Shown here piece after piece: positions 39,972 through 50,025 of a stretch of DNA of 64,000 bases. Every line of letters starts with the position of its first letter. Position 1 is the stretch's first letter. Under the pieces are notes generated by a model. It was given only the letters and a program-made list of their open reading frames with translations, searched no databases and was not told the origin of the DNA. The stretch covers positions 64,071 to 128,070 of the forward strand of contig PAPY01000031.1 in NCBI GenBank assembly GCA_002709565.1, in the 5' to 3' direction. The stretch is from Legionellales bacterium (GTDB taxonomy: Bacteria > Pseudomonadota > Gammaproteobacteria > UBA1113). Position numbers and translations under genes: made by a program.

Positions 39972-40828
39972 GTTTGATGCAGCAACGCTTAAAAGCCTAT
40001 GGCCAGTTGTTACGTTTCGATAAACCTATTGGCATTGGCTTATTGTTATGGCCTACCTTGTGGGCATTGTGGGTAGCAGGGCAAGGCAACCCTGAACCGA
40101 GTATGGTGTTAATTTTCATTGTGGGGGTATTTGTCATGCGCCCGGCGGGCTGTGTCATTAATGATATTTGTGACCGAAATTTTGATAAGCATGTGGCTCG
40201 TACCCAAAGCCGCCCGTTAGCGAGGGGCGATGTAACCGTTGTTGAAGCGTTATTATTATTTGTCATATTGAGCACTATGGGTTTAGGTTTGGTATTATTA
40301 TTGAACCTCAAAACCTTACTGCTCGCAGGATTGGCATTGCTGTTAAGTTCAGTCTATCCCTTGATGAAACGCTATACTCATCTACCGCAAATATGGCTGG
40401 GGGCAGCGTGGTATATCGGCATGTTAATGGCGTTTACTGCCCAGTTAGATTATATTCCTGCGCAAGGTTGGTTATTGTATGGTATTGCCATACTCTGGAC
40501 CGTCGTCTATGACACCATGTATGCCATGGTGGATAGACCGGATGATCGTAAACTTGGCTTAAAATCCACTGCTGTTTTGTTCGCACAGTATGACCGCTTG
40601 GTGATAGGAGTATTACAGAGCCTTATCATCGCGTTGTTTGTGGTGCTAGGAATATCATTGCACTTAAATTTTGTCTATTACTTGAGTCTTGTGGTCGCTG
40701 CAGCATTGTTCTTGTATCAACAATTCCTCATTCGGGAACGGGAACCTGAGCGTTGTTTTTATGGTTTCTTAAACAATAACTATGTTGGCATTGCTATTCT
40801 TGTGGGATTGTTGGCAGGTTGGGTTTAG
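39968..40828 (+). CDS. ubiA: 4-hydroxybenzoate polyprenyltransferase
   Basis: 286 residues, polytopic inner-membrane prenyltransferase of ubiquinone synthesis. The two Asp-rich motifs are present: N-D-I-C-D-R-N-F-D and D-T-M-Y-A-M-V-D-R-P-D-D. R-F-D-K-P-I-G lies near the start and L-W-P-T-L-W-A-L follows. The ATG overlaps ubiC (ATGA-type coupling). The 3' end overlaps the convergent mscS-like gene by 35 bases. Confidence 0.96.
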   Translation: MSLMQQRLKAYGQLLRFDKPIGIGLLLWPTLWALWVAGQGNPEPSMVLIFIVGVFVMRPAGCVINDICDRNFDKHVARTQSRPLARGDVTVVEALLLFVILSTMGLGLVLLLNLKTLLLAGLALLLSSVYPLMKRYTHLPQIWLGAAWYIGMLMAFTAQLDYIPAQGWLLYGIAILWTVVYDTMYAMVDRPDDRKLGLKSTAVLFAQYDRLVIGVLQSLIIALFVVLGISLHLNFVYYLSLVVAAALFLYQQFLIREREPERCFYGFLNNNYVGIAILVGLLAGWV

Positions 40829-41891
40829 GTTGAGGCATATCGAGAGTGACAGTAGGGAAGGCAAAGCTGGCATCATGGGCCTCAACAATCTCCGCAATTT
40901 TGAGCATGACATCTTGCTGGGTATTGCGGAATTGATCCATAGGGACGCCGTGGGTGTAGGCGGCGACACTAATACTCACAGACGATGCATCGTAGGCAGT
41001 GAGGTTGACATAGCCGGCGGTGGTTTGGTCGATTTCTGGATGAGCGGCCAACATGTCGCGAATAGCGATGGTGACGGCATCAACTTTTGACATATCTTGA
41101 TAACGCAAACCAACCGTCAAAAAGATCCGTCGATTATGCAATCGGGAGTTGTTGATAACGAATGAACCACTAAATTGGGCATTAGGAACATAAATGGGTT
41201 TTTTGTCAAAGTTTCGTAACACCGTGAGGTACCAGCCAATGTTTTCGACAGTACCCGTCAGTTCTTTATTGGCGCAGGCAATGACGTCCCCTACCTTGAA
41301 GGGGGAGGTCACATGTAACATAAAGCCACCAAAAAAATTAGCCACAATATCTTTGCTAGCAAAGCCCACTGCAGCTGCACCGATACCACCAACGGCCAGC
41401 AATGCCGTCATCTTGATGCTTAAGATATTGAGCAAAGTCACCAGAGCGACAAAGACGATTAGCATCGTCAATACCTTATTCATGGCGTGGATTGCCGCTC
41501 GTTGCGATGCGGTTATATCGGGCTGGCGCTGTAACAGATGGCGAGCGTAATTTTTCCAGCTCATCGCAAACCAAAGGATAAAAATAACAATAGCCACCTT
41601 ATTGAGGGTGATTATGGTGCTAGCCCACTTGATAAAGTTATGTTTGGATAAGATGCCATGGATAATTATATTACAAATAAAGGTAAACAAAATAGCTGAT
41701 GTTGTCGGCCAAAAAACTTTTGTGCAAAACGCACTTAGCCAATAGCGTTTTTTGTTGCGGTAGTGGCGGGCGAGCTTTTTGAGAATTATCCGGGTAAAAA
41801 AACCAACAACGGCAAATGCCGCAAACACACCAATCAGCAGCCAAATGCTATAGCCAAGACTTAATATATCAATCCCATTTATTCTCAGCAT
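40794..41891 (-). CDS. MscS-family mechanosensitive channel
   Basis: 365 residues. Four to five hydrophobic segments occupy the first ~190 residues; the pore-lining helix is seen in A-L-L-A-V-G-G-I-G-A-A-A-V-G-F-A-S-K-D-I-V-A-N-F. The MscS beta domain follows, with F-K-V-G-D-V-I and V-E-N-I-G-W-Y, then P-N-A-Q-F. Such channels release solutes on hypo-osmotic shock. It is larger than E. coli MscS (286 residues), with an extended N-terminal membrane region. It lies about 50 bases after mrcA on the same strand. Confidence 0.9.
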   Translation of the reverse strand: MLRINGIDILSLGYSIWLLIGVFAAFAVVGFFTRIILKKLARHYRNKKRYWLSAFCTKVFWPTTSAILFTFICNIIIHGILSKHNFIKWASTIITLNKVAIVIFILWFAMSWKNYARHLLQRQPDITASQRAAIHAMNKVLTMLIVFVALVTLLNILSIKMTALLAVGGIGAAAVGFASKDIVANFFGGFMLHVTSPFKVGDVIACANKELTGTVENIGWYLTVLRNFDKKPIYVPNAQFSGSFVINNSRLHNRRIFLTVGLRYQDMSKVDAVTIAIRDMLAAHPEIDQTTAGYVNLTAYDASSVSISVAAYTHGVPMDQFRNTQQDVMLKIAEIVEAHDASFAFPTVTLDMPQPKPNLPTIPQE

Positions 41892-41941
41892 GTGTTACCT
41901 CATTAAAATACAGCGGCTGGGGCTTAGCCAGGAGCTGCTGA

Positions 41942-44359
41942 TTAAAACAGCGTTGCAGCCGACTCGTCATAGTTGTCATCGTTAGCATTATTGCGGGCAT
42001 TAAATGTTGGCTTTTTGGTTCGTGGCCGTGTGGGAGAGTATTCTTCCCGGAATGTTTCGAACACAGCGTTTTTCATCCATGATGGCGCAGCATAGCCAGT
42101 CTTGGGGTTGATGCGCACGGTTACCAAGCCTGGTGGGCGTTCCATGGTGCTTTCGGGTGTACCCAATAATTTATGACTCATGAAGGCTTTCCACATCGGT
42201 AGAGCTGCCTGCGCCCCGTATTCATGAATAGATTTCGGTGTATCAAAGCCCACCCAACTAATGGTTACCGCATCACTATTAAAGCCGGCAAACCACGCGT
42301 CTTTTTGATCGTTAGTGGTGCTGGTTTTGCCAGCTAAATCGTGACGATTGAGATCTTTCGCCCGTCGGCCAGTGCCGTATTGAATAACGTCTTGTAAGGC
42401 AGATGTCATCAGATACGCAATTTGCGGCGTTACCACTTGCGGCGCGAGATGATTATCACCACTGTTTGTTGCAAAGGTTAATGCCGCAGCACCACCGTCT
42501 TGCTTAATGCATTCTTCACAGGCCACGGCAGGTTTTGCTTTGTAGAGCATATTGCCGTTAGAGTCGATGACATGATCGATTAAGTACGGTTCAACCCGAT
42601 AGCCACCATTAGCGAAGACGGCATAGCCTGTGGCTAGCTGTAGAGGGCTCACTACACCAGCACCTAGCGCTAGGGACAATGTATTGGGTAATTCTTCTGC
42701 TTCAAAACCAAAGCGCTTAACGTAATCTAACGCATAAGGTACGCCGATTGCTGATAGCAAACGAATGGAAACCAAGTTACGGGATTTCATCAACCCTACT
42801 CGCAAACGGGTTGGACCAAAAAAGTCTTTGGATGAATTCTGCGGCCGCCAAAAGTTTTCTTCCGTTGGGTCATTCACCACAATCGGGGCGTCGTTTATGG
42901 TTGTTGCAAGGGTAAAGCCTTTTTCGAGAGCGGCGGCATAAATAAAGGGCTTAAATGCAGACCCCGCTTGGCGATTCGCTTGGGTGGCACGGTTGAATTT
43001 ACTTTGGAAATAATCAAAGCCGCCACTCATGGCGAGGATGGCACCATCATGGGGGTTGATGGAAATCAAAGCGCCTTGCACTTCGGGAATTTGACTCAAA
43101 CGCCATTTGTGCTTAATTTTCTCTACATAGACAACATCACCCACTGTGAGAATATCAGCAGCTACTTGCGGTTCTTTGCCCCAGGCGCGGCCTTTGATTT
43201 CTTTGCGGGCCCAGGCCATGCCTTGCCAGGGGATCACTTCCATCGCACCGTTGCTTAACATCACCGCAGCACTTTTGTCATTCACGACTAGCACAGCCGC
43301 GGGTTGCAAACTTGATACGGTTGGGATTTTGCGTAGCTTGTCTTGCCATTGTGGCAGGCTGTCTTTTGTCGGGGAGCCATAGTTAGTGATTGGGCCACGA
43401 TAGCCGTGGCGAGTATCATATCCTAATAGAGCATCCCGGATTGCTTTTTCGGCACTGGCTTGGTCTTGGCTCTTAACGGTTGTATACACATTAAAACCAG
43501 CAGTGTAAGCACTCTTACCGTAATGATCGACAATGATCTTGCGCGCCATTTCAGAGACATAAGGCGCTGTAAATTTGATCGCGACACTGTGATAACTTGC
43601 TGTCAGTGGCGCGGCAATAGATTCTTCGTAAGTGGCTTGGTCGATATAGCCTTTTTCGTACATACGATAGAGGACATGGTTACGGCGTTTGATGGCCGCT
43701 TCGGGATTGTTTAATGGATTGAGCTTAGAAGGGGCTTTTGGTAGACCCGCTAACATAGCCATTTGTGGCAACGTCAATTCTTCAAGCTTTTTGCCATAAT
43801 ACACTTGTGCCGCAGCTGCAACACCGTAAGCACGATTGCCGAGATAAATTTTGTTGAGGTACAAATCGAGAATTTTGTCTTTGCTGAGTTCCCGGTCAAT
43901 CTTGATGGCAAGGAGGATTTCGCGGATTTTACGGCTGTAGGTTTTTTTGCGGGTTAAAAAGAAGTTCCGTGCCACCTGCATGGTGATAGTGCTGCCGCCT
44001 TGAGACTTCGTGCCCGTAACGGCCAGCTGGACTGACGCCCGCAGCAGACCAATGATGTCAATCCCGGGATGCTCGTAAAAACGGTGATCTTCGGTGGCCA
44101 GTACAGCATCCACTAGCCCCTTGGGGATCTTGTCAAATGGCACGGGGATACGGCGTTTTTCGCCATATTCCGCCATTAATACGCCGTCCGAGGTATAAAT
44201 GCGCAAGGGGGTTTGGTAGCGGACATCTTTGAGGACAGACACATCGGGTAATTCTTTGTCGACACGCCATATCAAGAGGCCGGCAAAACCGCCAATAGCG
44301 ATACCGCCGAACAAGCATGTCCAGAACAGGAAGCGAATTATGCGTTTAAACCAAATCAT
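41942..44359 (-). CDS. mrcA: Penicillin-binding protein 1A (bifunctional transglycosylase/transpeptidase)
   Basis: 805 residues from ATG 44359; a TTG at 44383 would add eight residues. One N-terminal membrane anchor (about 5-28), then glycosyltransferase 51 motifs E-D-H-R-F-Y-E-H-P-G-I-D, G-G-S-T-I-T-M-Q-V-A-R-N and R-K-I-R-E-I-L-L-A. An OB-like insert follows, then the transpeptidase with S-A-F-K (active Ser in Q-A-G-S-A-F-K-P-F), S-R-N and K-T-S-T-T. It polymerises and cross-links peptidoglycan. It is divergent from pilM, the typical gammaproteobacterial arrangement. Confidence 0.96.
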   Translation of the reverse strand: MIWFKRIIRFLFWTCLFGGIAIGGFAGLLIWRVDKELPDVSVLKDVRYQTPLRIYTSDGVLMAEYGEKRRIPVPFDKIPKGLVDAVLATEDHRFYEHPGIDIIGLLRASVQLAVTGTKSQGGSTITMQVARNFFLTRKKTYSRKIREILLAIKIDRELSKDKILDLYLNKIYLGNRAYGVAAAAQVYYGKKLEELTLPQMAMLAGLPKAPSKLNPLNNPEAAIKRRNHVLYRMYEKGYIDQATYEESIAAPLTASYHSVAIKFTAPYVSEMARKIIVDHYGKSAYTAGFNVYTTVKSQDQASAEKAIRDALLGYDTRHGYRGPITNYGSPTKDSLPQWQDKLRKIPTVSSLQPAAVLVVNDKSAAVMLSNGAMEVIPWQGMAWARKEIKGRAWGKEPQVAADILTVGDVVYVEKIKHKWRLSQIPEVQGALISINPHDGAILAMSGGFDYFQSKFNRATQANRQAGSAFKPFIYAAALEKGFTLATTINDAPIVVNDPTEENFWRPQNSSKDFFGPTRLRVGLMKSRNLVSIRLLSAIGVPYALDYVKRFGFEAEELPNTLSLALGAGVVSPLQLATGYAVFANGGYRVEPYLIDHVIDSNGNMLYKAKPAVACEECIKQDGGAAALTFATNSGDNHLAPQVVTPQIAYLMTSALQDVIQYGTGRRAKDLNRHDLAGKTSTTNDQKDAWFAGFNSDAVTISWVGFDTPKSIHEYGAQAALPMWKAFMSHKLLGTPESTMERPPGLVTVRINPKTGYAAPSWMKNAVFETFREEYSPTRPRTKKPTFNARNNANDDNYDESAATLF

Positions 44360-44449
44360 CGATGAGCGAGCTGATATTCCCAAAAAAACACTGCCGTCGA
44401 GTATAGCAGGTGTCAGTCAAAAATGCTCCATTAGGGTGACAAGTTCTAG

Positions 44450-44627
44450 TCAGTTCGTTTGAGGAAGACTTGACAGAGTGTTTGCTGTACCCTTTGCGTA
44501 ACTACCAAAGAGATAGATGCCCTGCAAGTGAGGAACATGGCTATTCAGGTGTTGTAGAATGGGTTCAAGTTCTATGTTCAAACTGGTTCGGGCTCCTCGC
44601 AGGATAATACTCGTGATTATAGTTCAT
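44450..44627 (-). pseudogene. Remnant of an MNT-type nucleotidyltransferase gene
   Basis: On the minus strand a good ribosome site (AGGAGG) precedes an ATG at 44627, but that frame stops after 20 codons. In another frame, 44581 down to 44450 reads N-I-E-L-E-P-I-L-Q-H-L-N, then G-I-Y-L-F-G-S-Y-A-K-G-T-A-N, the G-S-x-x-x-G signature of minimal nucleotidyltransferases, as found in MntA antitoxins. It ends 43 codons in, before the D-x-D residues. A frameshift and truncation have destroyed it. This is an accessory-gene scar in the mrcA/pilM gap; the rest of the gap (44628-44890) is A/T-rich with a TATACT near 44815 and likely holds the pilM promoter. Confidence 0.6.
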
Positions 44628-44890
44628 TCAATCCTCCTAAGAAACCAGCAAAGTCTTTATCGTAACACCATTGCTAATTCACTGATTTTTAGGTAATTTA
44701 TACGTTAATGTCGCGCTGGCCATAGATTTGTTTTAATTTTGCACCAAACTGCTATTTGTTGCATTTTTTATTGAAGAAATTCGTCAAGAATAACGATTTT
44801 TTCTAATTATTCCTTATACTTATGAGTGGCGCACGTTAATTTGGGTCTGGCATCTGTGGAGGGCCATGGATGTGGGAGAGGAAGCAGCGA

Positions 44891-45979
44891 ATGGATTTTA
44901 GTTTTAAGGATTTATTCCAGCACAAGCATGTACATACGGTCGGTATTGATATCAGTTCAACTTCGGTGAAGCTTTTGGAGCTTAGCCAACATGGGAGCAG
45001 TTATCGGGTCGAAGCGTATGGCGTGGCAGCATTGCCACAAGAAGCTGTGGTGGAAAATGACATCAAAGATATCGAAGCAGTCGGCGAAGCTATCAAGCTC
45101 GTAGTCGGCCGCTCCCGTACCCAATGCAAATTTGCCGCCACCGCCGTTCCCAGCTCCTCGGTCATCACCAAGATAATCCAAATGGATGCGAGCCTTGATG
45201 ATCACGATATGGAAACTCAAGTCTCTCTCGAAGCCGGCCGTTATATCCCTTACCCCCTCGAAGAGGTGAGCTTGGATTTTGAGATCTTAGGATACAACGA
45301 AAAAGACGAATCTAAAGTCGATGTCCTCATTGCTGCCTCTCGGAGTGAAAATGTCGATGTCCGCATTGATGCGGTTGCTGAAGGGGAGCTAACCACCAAG
45401 ATTATTGATGTCGAGTCTTACGCGTTAGAACGAACATTCCCGTTGATTGCTGACCAATTGCCCAACAAAGGTATCGATAAAACTATCGCCGTGGTTGATA
45501 TCGGCTCTACTATGACGACAATAACCATTTTGCACAACCTTAAAACTATCTATTCCCGGGAAGAGGTTTTTGGTGGCAAACAATTAACAGAAGCGATTCA
45601 ACGTCGCTATGGCTTGACCTTTGAGGAAGCCGGTATCGCCAAAAAAGAAGGCGGCCTTGCTGATGATTATATCCCTGAAGTTCTTGACCCATTTCGAGAA
45701 GCATTAGTGCCATTAATTCGCCGTTCATTGCAGTTTTTCTTTTCGGCGAGTCGTTTTAATAGCGTGGATCATATTATCTGGGCCGGTGGCGGTGCCATGA
45801 TTCCTGGACTCCATGATTTAATCAAAGAACGGCTAGAAGTTGAGAGCTCTGTTGCCAATCCATTCGCAGATATGACCCTAGCCAATAAAGTAGACGCCGC
45901 ACAATTGAGCGCAGATGCACCGTCATTGATGGTTTGTTGTGGTTTAGCCCTGAGGAGCTTTGCCCATGCCAACTATTAA
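44891..45979 (+). CDS. pilM: Type IV pilus assembly ATPase-like protein PilM
   Basis: 362 residues from ATG 44891, with GAGAGGAAG six bases upstream; an ATG at 44870 would add seven residues. Actin-like fold: phosphate 1 region V-G-I-D-I-S-S-T-S-V-K-L-L-E-L, phosphate 2 V-V-D-I-G-S-T-M-T-T-I, and adenosine motif I-I-W-A-G-G-G-A-M-I-P-G-L. Cytoplasmic PilM binds the PilN tail and links the motor to the PilNOP complex. First gene of the pilMNOPQ operon. Confidence 0.96.
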   Translation: MDFSFKDLFQHKHVHTVGIDISSTSVKLLELSQHGSSYRVEAYGVAALPQEAVVENDIKDIEAVGEAIKLVVGRSRTQCKFAATAVPSSSVITKIIQMDASLDDHDMETQVSLEAGRYIPYPLEEVSLDFEILGYNEKDESKVDVLIAASRSENVDVRIDAVAEGELTTKIIDVESYALERTFPLIADQLPNKGIDKTIAVVDIGSTMTTITILHNLKTIYSREEVFGGKQLTEAIQRRYGLTFEEAGIAKKEGGLADDYIPEVLDPFREALVPLIRRSLQFFFSASRFNSVDHIIWAGGGAMIPGLHDLIKERLEVESSVANPFADMTLANKVDAAQLSADAPSLMVCCGLALRSFAHANY

Positions 45980-46565
45980 TTTATTGCCCTGGCGAGAAGA
46001 ACTGCGGGAAGAACAAAAACGGCAATTCTTTTATATTTTAGGGGCGTCTGTGCTGTTGTGTTTGGTGATTATTTTGTTTTTCCATCTATTTTTTGCCACC
46101 AAAATTCGTCAACAACGCGGGGTCAATGAATATTTACAACAACATATCGCCGTGTTGGATAAAGATATTAGCGAGATCAAAATTCTTCAGACCCAAAAAC
46201 AAAATATCCTTGAGCGTATGGATATTATCCAACAGTTACAGATGAATCGACCGATGGTGGTGCGTTTATTCGATGAGTTCGTACGTATTTTACCGCCTGG
46301 TATTTTTGTAACAAAGGTAGACCGCAAAGCTGATATCATCACCATCAGCGGTAAGGCAGAATCAAACACCCGGGTATCAGAATTAATGCGAAATATTGAG
46401 CGCTCTGATTGGGTTGATGCACCGATGCTCACAGAAATCAAAAACGACGATGAAGATGATCCCGACGACAGAACGCGAGATTTTGAATTACAGTTTCGGC
46501 AAATGATTCCCCACCTTGATGGTTCACGACCAAAAAGCGGGGTTGATGGGGTAAAACAGAGGTAA
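45966..46565 (+). CDS. pilN: Type IV pilus inner-membrane assembly protein PilN
   Basis: 199 residues from ATG 45966 (GAGGAG eight bases upstream), beginning M-P-T-I-N-L-L-P-W-R-E-E, the PilM-binding tail. One membrane segment (about 23-46) and a periplasmic coiled coil plus ferredoxin-like domain follow. It forms a heterodimer with PilO. The gene overlaps pilM by 14 bases. Confidence 0.95.
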   Translation: MPTINLLPWREELREEQKRQFFYILGASVLLCLVIILFFHLFFATKIRQQRGVNEYLQQHIAVLDKDISEIKILQTQKQNILERMDIIQQLQMNRPMVVRLFDEFVRILPPGIFVTKVDRKADIITISGKAESNTRVSELMRNIERSDWVDAPMLTEIKNDDEDDPDDRTRDFELQFRQMIPHLDGSRPKSGVDGVKQR

Positions 46566-46567
46566 GC

Positions 46568-47248
46568 ATGGCGGTTAATTTTAATGAATTAACACTTGAG
46601 AATATTGGTGTCTGGCCTAACAGTGCCAAAGGCTTGGTGATAGGCTTGCTTTGTCTTCTGATATTGGCAATAGGCTATTGGTTTGATACCCGTTCTCAGG
46701 CCCACATTTTAGCAACAACCAAACAAGAAGAGGTTGACCTCAAAGCAGCGTATGAGGTGAAATTTTCTCAAGCTGCTAATTTGGAAGTGTACAAGCAGCA
46801 GGTCACAGAGATGAAACAGATCTTTGGCGATATGTTAAACCAACTACCCGAGCGCACTGAGATCCCACAGTTGATTGAGGATATTTCAAAACTGGGTGTT
46901 GCGAGTGGCTTAGAGTTCAAGCTCATTAAGCCAGCCCCTGAGATCGAAAAAGACTTCTACAGTGAATTGCCCATCGAAATTTCTGTTGTCGGCACCTACC
47001 ATCAGCTAGCAGAATTTGTTAGCAGTATTGCAAATTTGCCCAGAATTGTAACGTTGAATGACTTTTCGATTAAGCGATTGTCAGATATGCCAACCGCACG
47101 CAAAAATCAAGAAGTCAGCAGTGATTTATTAAACATGGAAATTACCGCAAAAACATACCGCTATGGCAGCCAAGATGGTAACCCCAAAGCGATGAATGCT
47201 AATACAGTTAACCCAGTGAATAAGGTGGCACAACCCAGTGGACAGTAG
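46568..47248 (+). CDS. pilO: Type IV pilus inner-membrane assembly protein PilO
   Basis: 226 residues. One membrane segment near residues 20-40, a coiled coil (about 45-90), then the periplasmic domain with L-P-E-R-T-E-I-P-Q-L-I-E-D-I-S and S-V-V-G-T-Y-H-Q-L-A-E-F-V-S. PilO pairs with PilN and binds PilP. It starts two bases after pilN and its stop lies just before the pilP start. Confidence 0.95.
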   Translation: MAVNFNELTLENIGVWPNSAKGLVIGLLCLLILAIGYWFDTRSQAHILATTKQEEVDLKAAYEVKFSQAANLEVYKQQVTEMKQIFGDMLNQLPERTEIPQLIEDISKLGVASGLEFKLIKPAPEIEKDFYSELPIEISVVGTYHQLAEFVSSIANLPRIVTLNDFSIKRLSDMPTARKNQEVSSDLLNMEITAKTYRYGSQDGNPKAMNANTVNPVNKVAQPSGQ

Positions 47249-47249
47249 T

Positions 47250-47759
47250 ATGAAATCATTACGCTTAGCTGTCAGTATCATGATAGCGTTACTGCTATCA
47301 GGTTGTGGTGGCCATAGCCAAAAAGTAAAAGAACTGCAAAAATACATGGAAGAAGTCAAAAGCCGCCCCACCAAGCAAGTTGAGCCTATTCCTGATATCG
47401 CTGAATTCCAAAAGTTTGCCTATCAAGCCGGCAATTTGCGCAGTCCTTTTAAGCCACCAGAAATTACCCCCGAAGGCAGTCAATATCAGCCTGATATCAA
47501 TCGCCAGAAAGAAAAACTCGAAGCATTCCCCTTAGATGCACTACGCATGGTGGGAACATTAAACCAACAAAACAAAGTCTGGGCGTTAATTTCAGCGCCA
47601 GATGGCGCAGTTTATCGTGTGACCCTAGGTAGTCATATGGGACAAAATTACGGTGAAGTGATGAAAATTACTAAAGATAAAGTCTATCTCAAGGAGACGG
47701 TACCCAACAATGTTGGGGGGTGGAAAAAACGCGATATTACAATGTCGTTGGATAAATAA
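47250..47759 (+). CDS. pilP: Type IV pilus lipoprotein PilP
   Basis: 169 residues from ATG 47250. Signal peptide with lipobox L-L-L-S-G-C (Cys about 19), then a flexible stretch and the PilP beta domain, with L-R-S-P-F-K-P and L-R-M-V-G-T-L, V-W-A-L-I. It bridges PilNO to the secretin PilQ. An upstream in-frame GTG at 47238 lies within pilO and is less likely. Confidence 0.95.
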   Translation: MKSLRLAVSIMIALLLSGCGGHSQKVKELQKYMEEVKSRPTKQVEPIPDIAEFQKFAYQAGNLRSPFKPPEITPEGSQYQPDINRQKEKLEAFPLDALRMVGTLNQQNKVWALISAPDGAVYRVTLGSHMGQNYGEVMKITKDKVYLKETVPNNVGGWKKRDITMSLDK

Positions 47760-47775
47760 TGGTTGGAACGTGAAG

Positions 47776-50016
47776 ATGAATAGAGATAAATATTATCCGC
47801 ATAATCAAGCAAGCTGGGTCATCAAGCTATTGTCCATGCTGATGATGACGGTATTGTGTGCCGGTCTTGCTTGGGCAAATGGCGATGAACTGCCGTCACC
47901 GGTACAAGGCAGTAAACCAGTGAATAAATTTGACAAACCCTTGGATGATACTGCGCCTATTACGCAACAGATGCAAAATACCAAGCCAGCCACACTGGAG
48001 AAAGTTGATTTTAAAACACTGCCTGGCGGCAAAATCCAAATGACCTTGGATTTTTCCCGGGCTGTACAAGCACCTAAAGGATTCATGACCACGGAGCCTG
48101 CGCGACTGATTTTGGATTTTTATGGCGTCGAGAATGATTTATCTCCCAAGGACAGTCAACAAGATATTGATGATGCGGTAGTCCATAATTTTGCTGCACT
48201 GCAGGCAGATGATAGAACACGTTTGATGTTAGATTTAACCGAGGCCGCAACCTACAAGACACAAATTAATGGCAAACAAATGGTAATTACCTTAACCGGT
48301 AAAGTGCCTACGGTTGAACGTAAACGATTATTGCCTAAAGAGTCCTTCAAATCCAACAATTGGGTTAATGCCAAACACAGTTTGCGCGGTATTGATTTCC
48401 GTCGCGATCTTGGTGATGGTGGCCAGGTGGTGGTGAATCTATCTGATGCCAGCATGGGTATCGATATCAACCAAAAAGGCGAAAAACTCTATGTTGATTT
48501 TATTAATACCGCAGCACCTGATCACTTACGTCGTAAATTGGATGTAACTGATTTTGGTACTCCCGTACAGTCCATCACTACCCAACAGCGTGGTCGTAAC
48601 GTACATATGGTAATTGCGGCCAAAGGACCTTACGAACACTTAGCTTATCAAATCGACAAAAAATTCGTTGTCGATGTAAAAGCCTTAACCCCGGCACAAG
48701 AAGAAGCAGCCAGGAAAAAAGACGTCAAATATACCGGCCAGCGCTTGTCCCTGAACTTCCAGGATATTCAAGTGCGTGCTGTATTGCAGTTGTTAGCTGA
48801 ATTCACGGGTATTAACATCGTTGCGAGTGATACCGTCAAAGGCAGCATGACTCTGCGTTTGAACAACGTACCTTGGGATGAAGCACTCGATATTATTCTG
48901 CGAACCCAGGGGCTCGATAAGCGAAAAGTAGGCAGTGTCTTAATGATTGCGCCGGCGGAAGAAATAGCTGCTCGCGAAAAAGAAGACTTGGCCTCACAAA
49001 AAGAAATTGAAGAGCTTGAGCCATTACGTACTGAGCTGATGCAATTAAACTACGCCAAAGCTGCTGAAGTGTCTGAGCTACTTAAAGGACAAGATAATAC
49101 CTTGTTAACCTCCCGCGGTAATGTCACTGTGGATGCACGGACTAACGCATTGCTGGTGCAAGATACGCAACAAACCTTGAACAATGTCCGCGAACTCATC
49201 CAAAAGCTCGACATCCCGGTGAAGCAAGTTTTGATTGAAGCACGCCTTGTGAACGTCGATACGGACTTTGAACAAGACTTGGGTATTCGCTTCGGTATTA
49301 CTAAACCACGCCATGTTTCAGGTACTTATACCGGGGCTAATGACATGAATTTAAACGTGGTTAATGGATTGACTAATTATGCTGCGGCATCCAATGTGGC
49401 AACTGATAGTCGCTTAAATGTGAACTTACCCGCCGCAATTGATGCCGTTGATAACACTCCGAGTATCGGTGTAGCGTTGGCTAAATTAGGCAAAGGCTAT
49501 CTATTGGATCTGGAGTTATCCGCTATCGAGAGTGAAGGGGGCGGTGAAGTGATTTCAAGTCCGCGCTTAGTTACTGCGAATGAACAAGAAGCCTATATCG
49601 AGCAAGGTGAAGAGATCCCTTACCAAGAAGCAACCTCCAGTGGCGCAACCTCGGTAGAGTTCAAAAAAGCCGTGTTGGCATTACGGGTAACACCGCAAAT
49701 AACACCGGATGGTAAAATCATCATGAAGATCAAGGTCAATCAAGACCGTCGTAGTACTGAGCCCGAAGTACTCGGGGTGCCAGCTATCGATACCCAACAA
49801 ATCGAAACGCAAGTATTAGTGGATAATGGCCAAACTATCGTGCTTGGCGGTATTTACCGTCAAACCAAGACCCATGATGTTCAGCGCATACCATTCTTGG
49901 GTGAATTGCCGGTAGTTGGCTATCTGTTCCGTAATACCAACAAAACAGAAGAACGTCGTGAGTTGCTGATCTTTATCACGCCGAAAATAGTGAAACAAAC
50001 GCAATTTAGTGCATGA
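47776..50016 (+). CDS. pilQ: Type IV pilus secretin PilQ
   Basis: 746 residues from ATG 47776; signal peptide ends near A-W-A. Two AMIN-type N-terminal domains (for example A-R-L-I-L-D-F-Y-G and V-V-V-N-L-S-D), then STN (L-S-L-N-F-Q-D-I-Q-V-R-A-V-L-Q-L-L), N1 and the secretin barrel with V-P-x-L-G-x-x-P-V-V-G-Y-L-F-R. It forms the outer-membrane pore for the pilus. The last gene of pilMNOPQ; aroK starts ten bases later. Confidence 0.96.
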   Translation: MNRDKYYPHNQASWVIKLLSMLMMTVLCAGLAWANGDELPSPVQGSKPVNKFDKPLDDTAPITQQMQNTKPATLEKVDFKTLPGGKIQMTLDFSRAVQAPKGFMTTEPARLILDFYGVENDLSPKDSQQDIDDAVVHNFAALQADDRTRLMLDLTEAATYKTQINGKQMVITLTGKVPTVERKRLLPKESFKSNNWVNAKHSLRGIDFRRDLGDGGQVVVNLSDASMGIDINQKGEKLYVDFINTAAPDHLRRKLDVTDFGTPVQSITTQQRGRNVHMVIAAKGPYEHLAYQIDKKFVVDVKALTPAQEEAARKKDVKYTGQRLSLNFQDIQVRAVLQLLAEFTGINIVASDTVKGSMTLRLNNVPWDEALDIILRTQGLDKRKVGSVLMIAPAEEIAAREKEDLASQKEIEELEPLRTELMQLNYAKAAEVSELLKGQDNTLLTSRGNVTVDARTNALLVQDTQQTLNNVRELIQKLDIPVKQVLIEARLVNVDTDFEQDLGIRFGITKPRHVSGTYTGANDMNLNVVNGLTNYAAASNVATDSRLNVNLPAAIDAVDNTPSIGVALAKLGKGYLLDLELSAIESEGGGEVISSPRLVTANEQEAYIEQGEEIPYQEATSSGATSVEFKKAVLALRVTPQITPDGKIIMKIKVNQDRRSTEPEVLGVPAIDTQQIETQVLVDNGQTIVLGGIYRQTKTHDVQRIPFLGELPVVGYLFRNTNKTEERRELLIFITPKIVKQTQFSA

Positions 50017-50025
50017 TATAACACC

